Below, in pieces: positions 1-10,456 of a stretch of DNA of 64,000 nucleotides. The DNA is from Stachybotrys elegans (lineage: Eukaryota; Ascomycota; Sordariomycetes; Hypocreales; Stachybotryaceae). The position numbers and the translations under genes were made by a program. The stretch covers positions 1,550,001 through 1,614,000 of the forward strand of contig JAGPNK010000009.1 of assembly GCA_020746835.1 (NCBI GenBank), given 5' to 3'. The first letter of the stretch is position 1. Every line of letters begins with the position of its first letter. The notes under the pieces were generated by a model. The model was not told where the DNA came from, did no database searches, and saw only the letters and a program-made list of their open reading frames with translations.

Positions 1-850
1 GAGCCGCCAAGAGTCTTACTACCTCCGAACCAAGCAGTTCGAGCGAGACCGAAGGCGGCGCAAGAAGAGGGCAAAGGCACAGACAGGTAGGGAGGCTTTG
101 GTATTGCATGGCTCACGCAATGGTGACGGTCCCAAGCTCAAGACTTACCCTGCCAACGGGGAACCTCATCAGCCTGACAAGAATGGTGGGTATACAAATG
201 GCCATACCTTGGAGGGAGAGGAGCAAAAGGACCAGAACTGTCAGGACACTCAACCAGAGGAGTCTGCCGATACCGAGGGGCTGGAAGAGACGGTCTTGGG
301 AGAAGTGTCTGCCGCAGCTATTGATGAAGCTGGTGAATTACTGTCGGCATCGGTTCACTTCGATGATACGATTGGAGCTGCGCAAGAGCCACAGACTGGC
401 GGTGCCTTTACAGAACGGGATACTGTGTCTATGAAAGACTCGGACGGTGAACCAGACGACTTCTCGGATATCGAGTCCTTGTCAGAGCTCTCGGAGCGTG
501 AACTTGATATCCAGATCGACTCGTATCAAAAGGACTTCAAACGCCCAGTTGCTGCCACATATGCAACAAAGAACTTTGAGGAAAGGCCTAATGAGTTTGA
601 AAAGGACCCGTGGAACGCTGTGGTCGTCGTGGGACTTCGCATATACTACCAGACGACGGATGGTTCGAGCAGGGAGGTGACCAAGCTCCGGGTAGTAAGG
701 CCAAACGCATACTCGGATGACGAGGAGGACGGCGAGGCGCAGAAGACACAAGGCCTGGATGTTGACGACAGCGCCAAGGATGCGACTCTCAAGGGGGGTG
801 TTCAGGAGCGGAAGAAGAGCATCATGGGCGATGGGAAGGAGGAAGCGTGA
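1..850 (+). CDS. C-terminal part of an acidic protein of unknown function (5' truncated by window edge)
   Basis: The frame is open from base 2 to the stop at 848-850, about 282 residues, and enters from outside the window, so the true start is not visible. It begins with a strongly basic patch (FERDRRRRKKRAKA). A long acidic, low-complexity middle follows, and the end is a more ordered block around DPWNAVVVVGLRIYY at residues about 204-218. It finishes with an acidic and then Lys-rich tail. No catalytic motif, signal peptide or membrane segment is visible in this part. I do not recognise the family. The coherent frame across 850 bases and the protein-like composition make it a real gene end. 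Confidence 0.75.
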   Translation, partial: SRQESYYLRTKQFERDRRRRKKRAKAQTGREALVLHGSRNGDGPKLKTYPANGEPHQPDKNGGYTNGHTLEGEEQKDQNCQDTQPEESADTEGLEETVLGEVSAAAIDEAGELLSASVHFDDTIGAAQEPQTGGAFTERDTVSMKDSDGEPDDFSDIESLSELSERELDIQIDSYQKDFKRPVAATYATKNFEERPNEFEKDPWNAVVVVGLRIYYQTTDGSSREVTKLRVVRPNAYSDDEEDGEAQKTQGLDVDDSAKDATLKGGVQERKKSIMGDGKEEA

Positions 851-1189
851 AAGGTGACCAAGAGGGCGGAGGAAGTCGTATCAACTACGCACCTTACACC
901 CGTCCTGATAATCACATACGGGGGGTGGCGACAAAAGTATTTATGAGCAGGCTTGCATCCTATGAGTGGCAATGTTGATTGATGATGAGATAGATGGAGC
1001 CGCCTAGTGAACCTGTTAGTGATATTCGGGCGCGATTGAAGGTGGCACAAGTGAGTAGTTGAATAAAAGTCACGACTGAATACTGATTCCAAGTGAAGCA
1101 ATAAATATATTGTCATAAATGCTAAACCCAATTGTGACATGCCCCCATAATAAACTCAAACCTCCATCTCGCAACGCCATACCATTCAT
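851..1189. other. Intergenic, 3' ends of two convergent genes
   Basis: No gene seen. It separates the 3' end of the acidic protein from the 3' end of the sugar transporter and should hold both terminator regions. The AATAAATATATTG stretch near 1099 is AT-rich and polyadenylation-like. Confidence 0.5.
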
Positions 1190-2934
1190 TTAAGCAACAC
1201 TGTCGGTCTTCTCGGAGTGAGAGACATCGGGGTAAGCAGCACCAGCAGCCTTGTGATCGCCATTGTCGGCTCCGTGGGCAACGCTCTGGCGGTGCTCCCA
1301 AGTATCGCGAGGGCGCCACTTGGTGGAGTGGCGAGCGACCTTGACGTCTTCGTAGAGCTGGTCGACCTCCTCGAGGCTGAGACCCTTGGTCTCGTAGATG
1401 AAGAAGTAGACAAAGGCGATGCACAGGAAGCAGCAGCCGAACCAGATGAAAAAGATCTTGGACTGCAGGTTTGCGTAGCCAGGACCGTAGTTGACGAGGT
1501 AAGGGGTCGAGTAGGCAATGGCCCAGTTGAAGAGCCAGTTGGTGGCGGTGGTCATGCTGAGAGACTTGGCACGGCACTTGAGGGGGAAGATCTCGCCGGT
1601 GACGACCCAGGCCAGGGGGCCCCAGGTGGATGCGAAGAAGAAGATGTAGATGCAGACAAAAGCCACGGCAGCCTTCTGACCGGCGAGATCCTTGACGTAG
1701 ATGACGCCATCGGAGTGCTGGCCGCTGGAGAAGGTGCCTGCCATGGCGACGATGAACTGCGAGACGGCCATGCCGACGGCACCCCAGAAGAGAAGAGGAC
1801 GGCGGCCCCATTTGTCAATGGCGTACATGCCGGGGATGGTGGAGGCGACGTTGATGGCCGAGGTGATCATGGAGATGACGAAGCCGCTAGAGACACCAGA
1901 GTTCTGGAAGTACTTGGTGCCGTAGTAGAAGATGAAGTTGATGCCGGTGAGCTGCTGGAGGGCCTGGAGAGCCATGCCGGTGAACTGGCGCTTGAGGATC
2001 GGGGGCTTGAAGCAGTCGAGGTACGACGACTTTCCGAGGCTGCTCTCGTACTCGTGGTTGGCGGTGATCTCGGACACCTCGCGAGCAATGGCGGGATGGT
2101 CGGCGGCGAGGCGGCGGATCCTGCCGAGGGAGCGGGCAGCCTTTTCGGGATGGCCGGCGCGGATGAGGTATCGGGGGGTCTCGGGCAGGACGAGGGTGCC
2201 GAAGAAGAGGACGAGGGACCAGGCGAACTGGACGGCGATGGGGATGCGATAGGAGCCCGTGTCGTTGCGCTGGGCGGTGGAGTTGTTGACGACGGCGGCG
2301 AGGAGGAGACCGATGGTGATGGCCCACTGGTAGGCGCCGACAATGGCACCGCGGATCCATTTAGGTGCCGTCTCGGACTGGTAGAGAGGGACTGAGATGT
2401 ATTAGCCTGGTACGTCCTGTTGTGTAGGGCTGGTGGAGCTTACTGAGGGCAGAGATGAGACCAACGCCGAAGCCAGCAAAGAAGCGGCCGGCGAGGAACA
2501 TGGGGATGGAGGTGGCAGCAGTCTGCAGGATGACGCCGATATTGAAGACCCAGGTGGAGACGAGCAGGGCAGGGCGACGGCCGATGTGGTCGGCCATGAA
2601 GGGGGAGGCGAGGGCGCCGAAGAAGGTGCCGGCGGAGAGGATGGAGACGATGGCGGACTCCTGGGAGGTAGTGATGTTGAGGTTGCCGTCTACATCTCGA
2701 TAGCCGGTGCTGAAGAGGCGCTGCCAGTAGGGCATGGCCAGGATGCCTGAGATGGTTCCCGTGTCATATCTGGATTTGTTGTTAGTGGGATGGGAGGAGG
2801 ATGGTGTTGTTCTGTGTTACGAACCCAAAGAGGACACCTCCAAAGGCAACAAAGAAGCCCATGGCGATGGCGGGCCATGCTTTGCCGACCTCATCCTCTG
2901 GACGGGAGAGGGAGACTCTGCGAGCGATGCCCAT
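1190..2934 (-). CDS. MFS hexose transporter (HXT / RCO-3-like sugar porter)
   Basis: Exons on the minus strand are 2934-2825, 2769-2444 and 2391-1190, joining in frame to 545 residues, the usual size for fungal hexose porters. The first junction, GG|A, restores the sugar-porter motif FGYDTG at the end of the first helix. Other signatures are the DHIGRRP loop between helices 2 and 3, PETPRYL after helix 6, QQLTGINFIFYYG in helix 7, WGRRPLL, and YETKGLSLEEVD after helix 12. The start gives MGIARRVSLSRPEDEVGKAW followed directly by helix 1. It should move glucose or related hexoses across the plasma membrane. Resemblance to the Neurospora glucose sensor/transporter RCO-3 is from memory of the family. 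The cytoplasmic tail is short, so a sensor role is not favoured. The upstream spacer is 2.2 kb. Confidence 0.93.
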
Positions 2935-3545
2935 GGTGGCGTGTATATGATTGTGGTTCTTCTAGTTCTTGCGTGTGGTGAAGAGTAAAGGTGAGAAGAG
3001 GAAGTGGAAGAAGGTGAAGGAGGAGGAGTGGCCTGGGAATGAGAAGAGAAAGGGAGGAAGCAGAGGGATCGACAGAGGGATATATATACACCAGGTGGGC
3101 GAGATTATGGGCAGATGGCGATGGGCACCAAAGGCCTCGAATGCAGAGAGGCGAGGAGATACGGGGTCCCCGCGGGGAGTTGGTGGGCATGGATGGAAGG
3201 ACCGAAGCGGGATGGAGCTAGCAAGGCGGAGGGCGAGGCGAGGCTCTTGTTGGGGAACAAGGGGTCCGGGGACAGGCGTCAAGGCAGGCCGAAGGCGCGC
3301 CGGGCGTTGCTATGACGAGGGTGGGTGAGTGGGTAGCCGCATGACAGCTTGGTGGTCAAGTTGGCCGTCGAGCTATGGCTACACGGGGAGCTAGCTGGCT
3401 TCATCTGCGCAAGCGGCGTGTTGGAGGAGGAGGAGGAGGAGCTTGACAGGGGTTGTTGGAAAGAGGAGGAGAGGAAGAAACAAGGGATGAGGAGGAGGAG
3501 GTTGTTTGCGGACAATGAAAGAAGGGAGGGAGACGTGATGATGGG

Positions 3546-3564
3546 CACACACACACACACACAC
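3546..3564. repeat. (CA)n microsatellite
   Basis: Uninterrupted CA dinucleotide run of 19 bases. Confidence 0.95.
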
Positions 3565-4357
3565 CGAGAGGAGGTGGAGGATGAGGAGGATACTGGACTA
3601 TGGGACAATGAAGTAATAGAATGGACGAGAGAGCCCTGCCATTGGATTGAAAAGATGGAGTTTGGCAAGGCGAAGCTATACCCGGAGCTGTTGATGGTTG
3701 ATCATGATGCTAGGGCGTGGGTGATTTACCATTGGCCCAAGACCGGGGGGCTTCCTCCTCCATCTCTCAGGCCATGAGCGTCCTTCCCGCCCGCACACGC
3801 ACGCGGTCTGTCCGACATGAGCCCGTCTCCCCGAGTCCATGACTCTGCAGAATTGGGGTATGTATTTCTGATGCGGGGAAGGCCCAGCACACTGTTTCTC
3901 CCTTGTCCATTATGGAGATGGGAAGATGGGGGATGGTGTCACATCTAATACCAAGACGGGTGAAGGTGGAACCAGCTCGGCCAAGCTTTTTACCCTCATC
4001 GGCCAAGGAAAAAAACTGCCCAACTGCCGGTGTCCGGTTCCTTGGCTTTCTTCTTTCTTTCCAGCGGTACTACCGTATGCATGGGGAAGCTACTGCTGCC
4101 AACATGTGTCCTTCAATTTTTCTTCTTCTTCTTTTTTTCTTCGTTTTTAATGATTCATTGATGCATCGTGTCTGTTTTGCCACACGAGAGGAGGTGAAAG
4201 ATCGACGAGACGGAAAGAAAGGGTGGCTGATTGAGATGGTTGCAGCCACACAACAGAACCCAATACAGAGGGGGGCGAAAATCCCTGCCAATGGCGGCCG
4301 AGCCTGGACAGTCACCTGGCCTCGAGCAAGCTTTCTTTCTTCTGTCTGGGGAAGACT

Positions 4358-4361
<4 letters not shown>

Positions 4362-4388
<27 letters not shown>
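4362..4388. repeat. (AG)n microsatellite
   Basis: Uninterrupted AG dinucleotide run of 27 bases. Confidence 0.95.
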
Positions 4389-4549
4389 TCTAGACCGTCG
4401 TACCCCCGAAGCTTGGTGATGGATGGATGGAGAAGTCAGGCTTAGTATAGGCCCGAAGCTAAAAAAACCAGCTGGTCTGGCCTGTCCAATCGTCCTCGCC
4501 AGGCCAGCGCCGGATGCGGGCACGAGCAGAACCCCCACACACATCCAGT

Positions 4550-4590
4550 CTGTACTGCCTGTACTGTCTATACTGCGTCTGTACTACTGC
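4550..4590. repeat. Degenerate short tandem array with TGTACTG core
   Basis: Four adjacent variants of a 9-11 base unit with the core CTGTACTG or CTATACTG. Confidence 0.7.
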
Positions 4591-5116
4591 CCAGTCTTAG
4601 CGGTGGGAGCTCGGCGCCTATCGTCATGGACATGCTTTCTCCTGCGACGGACTTAACCGATCTGTTGGGTCTCCCTCTCTCTCTCTCTTTTTCTTCTCGC
4701 TATGGTCGGCTAGGCTGGAAAGGGCTACAATCGGCCCGACGCGACCAGAATTCAAGGATATGCCGGGCTTCCGGATGGTCGCCGGAGCAGGCGCCCCACT
4801 TTTTCGCACGGCCCGATTCCGTACGTCCTTGGTCGTCGTCGCCTTCGTCCTTTTAATTCCTCACCATCACGTGGTTGTTTTTTTTTTATTAAATCACGCG
4901 CGCGGCATGTCGGCTGTTGAATGTTGAGAGAGGGTAGGATTGTTGAGCACGGTCACGCCACGTACCACGGCTCTCCTAGCTTGAGCAGGCGAGGAGGAAA
5001 GCGAGAGTGTGTATTATCTCACGATAAGTACTACAAGTACTAAGAGACTAGTCAAGAGGAAGGAAACTAATTAAAAGAAATACTAATTAGTAACAATAAT
5101 AAGAAATAAGAAATCG

Positions 5117-5152
5117 GAGAAGAAGAGAAGAAGAAGAGAAGAAGAAGAAGGA
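5117..5152. repeat. (GAA)n-rich purine tract
   Basis: Imperfect GAA/GAG run just 3' of the coiled-coil gene on the minus strand, so it lies in the 3' untranslated region of that gene as pyrimidines. Confidence 0.8.
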
Positions 5153-5174
5153 GACCCCAAGTCACCTGGCCCAT

Positions 5175-6538
5175 CTACTTCTTGTCCAGCGTGTCCTCCA
5201 GCAGGCCGCCCGGCGCAAACAGGGAGTTGTAGTTCTTCTGCATCGTGCGGTCAAACACAGAAGGGAACATCCTACCCGTGTAGAACTGTCGCTCCGACTT
5301 GCTCGTACTGCCCTGCTCCGGCTCCTGCTCGGCGGCGGCGGCGGGCTCCTCGTCGTCGAGCAGCTCGCGGAGGGCGTCGGCCTCTTCCTGGAGAAAATCG
5401 ATATTCGCCTCCACCCTCTGGAGCTCCTTGGCCAGCTCAGCGTTCACCTCCGACTCGTCCAGCTCAGACTCGTCCCAGTCGATGCTGCCATTCTTCTCCT
5501 CCACCTGCTCCTGCACTTCCTCCTGCACCTCCTCCGGATTCAGGCGGTCCTGGCGAGATGCCTCGACGAGCGCATCGAGGGCCTCGTTCTCCTCGGTGAC
5601 GGTCTTGACGCGCTCGAGCTCCGCCTTGAGCTTGGCGTACTCCTCTTGGTCAATCAGCTCCATCTCCTCGAGCTTCCGGGCGTCCTCGAGCTCCTGGTGC
5701 GCCTCGTAGGCCTGCTGAGCCTCCTGCTGGCGCTGCGTCTCCGCGAGCTGCGCCGCCCAGTCCGCCTCGTAGTCCTTGACCCACTCGCCATTCCCGTAGT
5801 CGGGCCAGACCAGCCGCTTGCGCGTGTCGGGAGCGCAGCCCCTCTCGCCGCGACGGCGCGGGCAGTTCCTGTCCGGGTGGGAGCTCCAGTGGGTCGAATG
5901 CACCGGCTTGTACCTCGATCGGTTGCCAGCGTCCACCACGGTGGTGACCGTGGTAAAGGTTATCGGGCGGTGGAGGATCTTCGCGACGCTCGGCGCTCCC
6001 GTAACCGCGGGGCTGGGGGCCACCATGGCAGTAGAGGTGACGGTGGTCTCACGCGTCCAGGTGATGCTGTCGACGTTGCTCACGGGAGTGATGCCCAGGC
6101 ACGCACAAGCCGAGGCGTAGGCGTCATCGTTGGCGCAAGCAGAGGCATAGCTGGGCCTCTCCTGGGTCGGGGTGACGGCAGGCACATGGACCGATGTCGC
6201 GTTGGTCCACATCGGAGCGCCGAGGCCCTGCGTGCTAGTGATGGTAACAGTCTTGGTCACGACGACATAGTCGTGACTGGATATCTGTCAGCAAATGACT
6301 CTCCAAGAGCTGACAGCAGACACAGCGACAGCAACACCTCCACGTAATGCACTTACACGTTATCCAAATAGTCAAAGTACGCCTCACAGTCGGCACGATG
6401 GTGCCCGGCGATATTGTTGTCCCAGAACAGGGCGACGGCACGGCCGCAGTTGTCTCCGCAGGAAGGGAGGGCGGCATTGACGCAGTTGACATTGTACTGG
6501 TCGGCCAGTGCAGGCCACTGACAGATGTTGTTAGGCAT
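5175..6538 (-). CDS. Cys-rich N-terminus plus long coiled coil, uncharacterised
   Basis: Exons on the minus strand are 6538-6357 and 6276-5175, joined N V|H D Y in frame to 427 residues. Donor GTAAGT and acceptor CAG are canonical. The first 140 residues carry spaced cysteines and an ASACACLG motif, a pattern seen in fungal secreted or cell-wall proteins, with Thr/Val-rich stretches between. From about residue 210 to 400 the protein is charged and heptad-like (many Glu, Gln, Leu), predicting a long coiled coil. The ATG chosen gives no signal peptide. Upstream in the same frame the DNA encodes a Phe/Leu-rich hydrophobic stretch but without an in-frame ATG, so an unseen first exon or a different start is possible. 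A TATA-like box lies 107 bp upstream. Function unknown. Confidence 0.75.
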
Positions 6539-7079
6539 TCTGACGAACGAGTAGTCGACTAGATGGAGAACTGTGAGGAAAGGAAAAGAAGAAGAAAAAA
6601 AAGGGAAATGCGAAAGACCGAAGCATCAAATGAGGAGGCTTTGCTTTATACCCAGAAGCGCGCGTTCAAAGTTTGCAAGAAAAAAAGTATCGAGCACTTC
6701 GTGGCAAGTCAACGAGGTCTTTGGGTACTGACACGTAGCATCACCAAGGGCTCGAGCCTATCCATTGCGAAAAATGCAGAACATGATCATGGGGGTGGGC
6801 TTTGCGGCAACCTTCACGGCAGAGCCTGCCATGCACCACTATTCTCACCCTCTCCACCGTCCCTCCAGTGTGACTCAAGAGACGGAGACAACCTTTCCGA
6901 CGCCTTGGGCGAGTCGAGATTCGTATTGCGCACATTAGTATAGGAGCGCGACGAATTGCAGAAGCAGAAAAGGAAACAGCGATGCGTAGAGAAGATTCTA
7001 AAAGTAAAAAGAGAGAAAAAGTTTGCAGGTGGCTTCTTATGGGCCGTTTCATTAGAGAGTGATGACAATTAACATTACT
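6539..7079. other. Intergenic, promoter of the Cys-rich coiled-coil gene
   Basis: No gene seen. It carries the TATA-like box at 6645-6650 (minus strand), a T-rich run in the leader and, near 7079, the 3' end of the next minus-strand gene. Confidence 0.5.
6645..6650 (-). promoter_or_regulatory. TATA-like box
   Basis: TATAAA on the minus strand in the context GGGTATAAAGC, 107 bp upstream of the proposed ATG at 6538. Inferred from sequence only. Confidence 0.5.
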
Positions 7080-9913
7080 TTATTGCGCCGTCGTCCGATT
7101 CCTCCCCCAGTCTAGCCACCCGGTACTCTTGCTCAGCCTTCTATAGCTGCTCTTCAGAGGCCCGGCATCGGCTCCTGTGCTGTGCTCGACGCCAATCTCG
7201 GAGTACCGCCCCCTCCACGGCTTCTCGTTGGCCTCCTCGAAGAAGTAGTGGTTCGCGCTCGGGGCGTACGCCACGCGCCAGGGGACGACGAGGTCGCGCT
7301 TCGTTGGGCCGCCGCCGCAGCTCCCCTTGATCTGCGCGCTCGGCGGGCTGTTGATGGCCAGGGCGAAAAGGTTCTGCGGCTCTGTAAAGTCGGTGACGAG
7401 GCCGGAACGCAGGATGAAGTAGATCAGGCAGAAGAGGTTGATGGCGAAGACGGGCCCCAAGACGGCGTAGAAGACGACGTGCCAATCTTCGACGTGCCCA
7501 GAAGTGTACTGCTGGGTAATGAGGGACGCGTTGAACATCTGCCGGTCTGGGTTTCTAAGTTGGGTCTCGGTGTGGCTCCAGTAGTGAACAAAGGGCGTGT
7601 CAATGGACCCCAGCACAATGGTTGAGCTCGCAAAGACCGCAAGCGCCTCGGCGATGGATGGCCTATCAGCGGGTAGCTCAGCTTCGCCGAGGGCAAGTTG
7701 CGTGATTATGCGTGCATTTGACGCGTTGTTATTGTAGGCGCCGCCGTTCAGGTCCATTGATAAGGCCCAAGACAGTGCCACTTGCTGCAGGAAGGTTTGG
7801 TCAGCCATTGCGCGAACGATGTACATGGGGATCCAAATACCCTCCAGTCCATGGCAGGCGGTGCCCATTCCGGTTCTGGGTCAAACGAGCGACGGTAGCT
7901 GTCTTGGTCGTTCGGATCTTCACAATGCGCAAACATGCTGGCGCCTGTGGTTCCAGAGATGGTGAAGTGCGTAGAGCAGTTAGGGGAAACCCAGCTGCGC
8001 AGCTCGCAGAGGGTGTACTGTTCAATGTGCGGGGATTTGGCCAGCATGTAGATGGCGTCGGAGCCCGCCACTGTGGAATTGGTGAGAAGGTTGTAATCGG
8101 AAGGGAACTGCGCTGGTTAGCCAAGTCTGGGAATACAGAAGCGAATGGGCATCATCTCACCAGCTGAAAGACGGGAGGTTGCCGCGTGTAGTCCTCTCCC
8201 CATCGGAATATGTCGTCTACCTCCGTCCTGTTGTAGTAATACAGATTCCCGTCCTCGTCCACGTTAGGGGGGACATGTTCCAGCCAGTCCTCTGTGCCAA
8301 TGCGTTGATCACCAACATGGGTGGGTTCAGTACTGCTGTAAGGCCACTCCGTGTATACGAGTGGCGCAAGCTCATCCCTATCCATATTGACGCACATAAC
8401 ATTGACGGAAGGCGAGACAACACCGGCGCGGACCGAGTACCTCCCTATGCCAGCGAGATCATCTGGCTGCAGGATACCGTTGGTTGGATCAGTCGCAGCG
8501 GCATAAACGCCTGGGTGCGGCATGGCCAGAGTGACGTTGTTGATGATGCGCCCGTTGCTGTCATGTTGTTGAGCCACGTTTCCGTACGCCGTCTCTATCC
8601 AGGAGGAGGTCATGGTCGTGTTATCAAACAGAAGCATGGTTCCGGTTGGGCGCCCCGTGAGGTCAGCTGGAATTTGTGTACCATTCTCAATCAGGCGCTC
8701 CCAGCCCGTCATGAAAGATATGAGGTTCCGGTAGGACTGGCCCGCAAACTGGACGCTCAAGCAAGACCCTGATGACTCGCCATCACCTTCCACTATACCG
8801 TTGGCACAATCCCTAGAAATGTACGTGACGTTTGCATAAGAGGTATACGCCAGCCCGGACAGTTCCTTATGCACCCAGCCTCCCGACTTGACCTTTGGAG
8901 CCACCATTGCCTCGCTCGCAGTAGTGTAGAATGCCGAGGCCACGGTGGCCGTCAAGGTGAGGACACCGAGAAACGTGAGGCCAGCATACCGCAGGTTGCC
9001 CGAGTGGATGAGCAGGGAGCCCGGCTGGAGGACCCAGTTGCGCATCGTCATCTCGGCAACCGTCATGCCCTCTGTCTGTCGTCGGAACGCCCGGCGGGTG
9101 AGCACCTGGCCCAGCCACGCAACGAAGACGGTGACGAAAGATATTTCAATCGTTTTGGCCACGAGAGCGGCGATGAGGCTTGCGGACGCGGGCTCGAGGC
9201 CTTGGCGCGTAGAGATGCGGTGGCCCCAGGAGGGCTGGATTATGGCGACGACAAGCCACAGACCACTGAGAATGGTGGAATAGACGGACAGGAAGAAGGT
9301 GATGAGGGGGAACCAACTGAAGCGGCGCACGTGAATGTCTTCTTTGGACCAGCAATAGCTGGGCGGTTGGCCTTTCTCATTGGGTCAGCCTGGTCCCATT
9401 GCAGGGACAAGCACAAGCATGCGGTGACTTACCAAATTTGTTGTGGAATAGTTCATCATCGTAGTCGTCGTCGTCGTCATTGATGGGATCCTGCCGGTTC
9501 ACCTCAGCCTTGTTGAAGGCAGGGCTGGGCTCCCCTGAGATACCCCCTTCGCTAGCACTGGGACGAATGTCGTAGCGCTCGAATTCAGGAATCGTAGGTG
9601 TGCGAGTCCATCCAGGCGACTTGAGAAAGGGTGAGCCTGGGTTGTAGGATCTGGGTGTGCTCGCCCCGCTGCCTCCCCTGGCTCCCACAGGGACACGGGT
9701 GAAGGAGGTCCGATGGAAGAATGGCGAGCTGTTATCAAGACCATCATCTGGGAGGTAGCTGTCTGAGTTGACGCGATGGTAGGCGGGCCGACTTAGGAAG
9801 TGAGGGGACATGGGGGGGTTGGACAGAATGCTGTTGTTGGATATGGAGCGGCTGTGCTTGGCCACGCGACGCGGAGCGTCCTCGAGCTCAATGGACTCCA
9901 TTTCGGGATGCAT
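7080..9913 (-). CDS. Large fungal-specific multi-pass membrane protein, uncharacterised
   Basis: Exons on the minus strand are 9913-9433, 9371-8161, 8107-7841 and 7784-7080, giving 887 residues with all phases matching. The last intron (7785-7840, 56 nt) has a CTGAC branch site; reading through it would break the frame. Residues 1-160 are polar, Ser/Pro-rich and end in a poly-Asp stretch, so probably cytosolic. Hydrophobic segments follow the FSWFPLITFFLSV start of the membrane part, then TKTIEISFVTVF-type and GLTFLGVLTLTATVA-type helices. A long region with many N-x-S/T sites looks extracellular. A last helix, VVFYAVLGPVFAINLFCLIY, lies near residue 770. A HCEDPND motif is present in the ectodomain. 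This architecture recurs in fungal hypothetical proteins; no function is known to me. A G20/C20 homopolymer lies in its 5' leader. Confidence 0.85.
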
Positions 9914-9993
9914 GTTGCAGCTCCTGCGTGCCAACTGAGGTCAAGCGAGCAAGCGCAGTGCGCTAGAACATTGGCAACCAACAAAGAACCAGA

Positions 9994-10013
9994 GGGGGGG
10001 GGGGGGGGGGGGG
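9994..10013. repeat. G20 homopolymer
   Basis: Twenty consecutive G on the plus strand, 81 bp upstream of the ATG of the membrane-protein gene, so C20 on its sense strand. Confidence 0.95.
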
Positions 10014-10439
10014 AGGCGTCCAAGGACGACGCGGGAGCAACAGATGGAAGATGTTGGGTGATGGATGACGGATGACAGATGACAGACGGTGGCTGGAGCC
10101 CCGGAGGCTCTCAAGAAACCCGCGCTCGTATGTATAGGTTGCGGCAGGCGAGGGGCCGCCGGGATGTTGGCTTGTTGGTTCCCAATGGGGAAGAACCGGG
10201 ATAGGGCTGACGAATGGGCCGGGCAGGCGATGCTATGGCCTCGAGAAGTTCTGTCTCGGATGAGAGGGCTCGTAACAATGCGGTGAGTAAGATGTGCCGG
10301 CCGTCGTGTGCGATGGTCTCGGACGTGAGGATGATTCACTTGTAAGACATGGACTTGGTTCCCCCACCATCTCTCGCCTTGAGGGGGGCATGTCGATATA
10401 TCTACCTCACGACCCGCTGACGGTCAAGCTCAGCCTCGC

Positions 10440-10456
10440 AAAAAAAAAAAAAAAAA
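10440..10456. repeat. A17 homopolymer
   Basis: Seventeen consecutive A on the plus strand. Confidence 0.95.

Larger units (their letters stand above)
2935..5174. other. Long intergenic region upstream of the hexose transporter
   Basis: No convincing gene in 2.2 kb. Open frames here are low-complexity (poly-Glu or poly-Ser) by-products of purine/pyrimidine strand bias. It holds several microsatellites: CA dinucleotides at 3546-3564, GA at 4362-4388, a CT tract near 4673-4690, a degenerate TGTACTG array at 4550-4590, and a T-rich run near 4879. The part nearest 2934 is presumably the transporter promoter and long 5' leader. Confidence 0.6.

Noticed and set aside
1217..2395. 392-aa open frame on the plus strand opposite the hexose transporter
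   Set aside because: It is rich in Gly, Asp and Val and mirrors the codon pattern of the transporter on the other strand; a shadow frame, no motif.
3349..3777. 142-aa plus-strand frame upstream of the transporter
   Set aside because: Poly-Glu and His/Thr runs come from GA and CA repeats; no protein-like order.
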